Source of the DNA: Vibrio sp. HB236076
GTDB lineage: Bacteria; Pseudomonadota; Gammaproteobacteria; Enterobacterales; Vibrionaceae
Assembly: GCF_040957575.1 (NCBI RefSeq)
Contig: NZ_CP162601.1
Location: forward strand, 2,046,001-2,110,000
Length of the DNA: 64,000 nt
Direction of reading: 5' to 3'
A model generated the notes under the pieces. That model had not been told where the DNA came from, ran no database searches, and saw nothing but the letters and a program-made list of their open reading frames with translations. Position numbers and translations under genes: made by a program. Shown one piece after another: positions 63,039 through 64,000 of this stretch. Numbering within the stretch: position 1 is the first letter of the stretch; every line of letters starts with the position of its first letter.

Positions 63039-64000
63039 TTAATCCTCCTTGCTCTTAACAATCCATGTGTCTTTACTACCGCCGCCTTGTGAGGAATTGA
63101 CCACCAAAGAGCCTTTTTTCATTGCAACCCGAGTTAAACCGCCTGTGGTTACGTAAGTTTTATCACTTTGTAAAATGAACGGCCTGAGGTCTAAATGCCT
63201 CGGCTCTAATTTATTAGGCGAGACTAAGGTGGGTGCGGTGGATAATTTTAAGGTTGGCTGAGCAATATAGTTACGCGGGTTCGCTTGGATTAACTCTGCA
63301 AATTTGGCTTGCTCTTTTGCCGTTGAATGAGGACCAACCAACATACCATAGCCCCCAGATTCATTGGCAGGTTTAACCACCAGTTTGTCTAAATTCGCCA
63401 ACACGTACTCGCGTTGCTGCTCGTCTTCACATAAGAAAGTTTCTACATTGGGCAATATAGGCTCTTCATTTAGGTAGTAGCGAATCAGCGCTGGCACATA
63501 AGCGTAAACCACTTTGTCATCGGCAACCCCAGCACCAGGTGCGTTAGCCAGTGCAACATTGCCTAACTGCCACGCTTTCATCAAACCAGGGACACCCAAC
63601 ATTGAATCGGGATTAAAGACTTCTGGGTCGAGGAAATCATCATCGATTCGACGATAAATTACATCGACTCGCTCTAACCCCTCGATGGTTTTCATGTACA
63701 CGCAATCATCGTCGCCAACGAATAAATCGCTGCCTTCGACCAATTCGACCCCCATCTGCTGCGCAAGGAAAGCATGCTCAAAATAGGCAGAATTAAAAAT
63801 ACCTGGGGTGAGTACAACAATTTCCGGACAGGCCACTTGCCTTGGAGCGAGGGATTTTAGCGTATCAAAAAGCTGTGCGGTATAACTGTCGACGCGCATG
63901 ATGTCGTCATTTTCAAACAGCTCGGGTAGGATTCGTTTGGTTAATGCTCGGTTTTCCAGCATATACGATACACCAGAAGGTACGCGAAGGTTATCTTCTA
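63039..64000 (-). CDS. Circularly permuted ATP-grasp protein (5' end outside the window)
   Basis: The frame is open to the window edge, so about 320 C-terminal residues of a protein usually near 470-490 are present. The blocks are [86 protein letters not shown] and [32 protein letters not shown] (partly shown). The GGG-S-K-D-T-W end is the family C-terminal signature. It should form an ATP-dependent amide or peptide bond. It is the first visible gene of the cluster; the true first gene may lie further left on this strand, beyond 64000. Confidence 0.87.
   Translation of the reverse strand, partial: EDNLRVPSGVSYMLENRALTKRILPELFENDDIMRVDSYTAQLFDTLKSLAPRQVACPEIVVLTPGIFNSAYFEHAFLAQQMGVELVEGSDLFVGDDDCVYMKTIEGLERVDVIYRRIDDDFLDPEVFNPDSMLGVPGLMKAWQLGNVALANAPGAGVADDKVVYAYVPALIRYYLNEEPILPNVETFLCEDEQQREYVLANLDKLVVKPANESGGYGMLVGPHSTAKEQAKFAELIQANPRNYIAQPTLKLSTAPTLVSPNKLEPRHLDLRPFILQSDKTYVTTGGLTRVAMKKGSLVVNSSQGGGSKDTWIVKSKED

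Overview
The window is a chromosomal segment of a Gram-negative gammaproteobacterium, most likely a member of the Vibrionaceae. The gene order tig-clpP-clpX-lon-hupB-ppiD, a complete classical menaquinone cluster, a rhombosortase gene, a tandem tRNA-Tyr array, several soluble chemoreceptors and two RND efflux systems all fit that family. The genus cannot be fixed from the sequence alone. There is no phage, integron, CRISPR array, transposase or rRNA. The content is mostly core or widely shared accessory genes.

Layout. 1-592: the 3' end of tesB and a DUF1244 gene. 644-4829: an RND pump and its periplasmic adaptor. 5093-5850: five identical tRNA-Tyr genes repeated every ~168 bp, with promoter and terminator, followed by a MITE-like repeat. 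6277-7146: a secreted Tim44-like membrane protein. 7348-9857: a TetR regulator coupled to an MFS/acyltransferase fusion. 9823-17170: menE, menC, menB, menH, menD, menF on the minus strand, covering chorismate to DHNA-CoA. 17373-20592: alaA, yfbR and a dGTPase-like gene. 20783-21990: tapT, divergent from rhombosortase rrtA. 22125-31146: comEA-like, ppiD, hupB, lon, clpX, clpP and tig, the protein quality-control block. 31751-38229: the dctBD two-component system and the dctPQM TRAP transporter, with a good sigma-54 promoter before dctP. 38437-39912: selO. 39949-46431: two soluble PAS-PAS chemoreceptors, a peroxiredoxin, a membrane MCP and the ABC-F ATPase ybiT. 46820-46918: a 32-residue lysine-rich peptide gene. 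47107-50343: an outer-membrane barrel, a periplasmic PstS-like protein and a membrane diguanylate cyclase in one tight cluster. 50668-54977: a second RND pump and lipoprotein adaptor. 55222-64000: a five-gene cluster of transglutaminase, circularly permuted ATP-grasp, alpha-E and DUF2126 proteins, cut by the window end.

How the genes work together. The men genes are translationally coupled and form one biosynthetic operon. DctB senses C4-dicarboxylates and DctD is expected to switch on dctPQM through sigma-54. The lon gene has its own heat-shock-type promoter inside the proteolysis block. The two parts that most deserve further study are the ATP-grasp/alpha-E/transglutaminase cluster at the right end, whose families have been predicted to be a peptide-forming amidoligase system of unknown product, and the barrel/binding-protein/diguanylate-cyclase trio, which looks like an envelope-to-c-di-GMP signalling unit. 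A family of 90-175 bp repeats with TACCAATCT ends occurs at three clear and two degenerate places.
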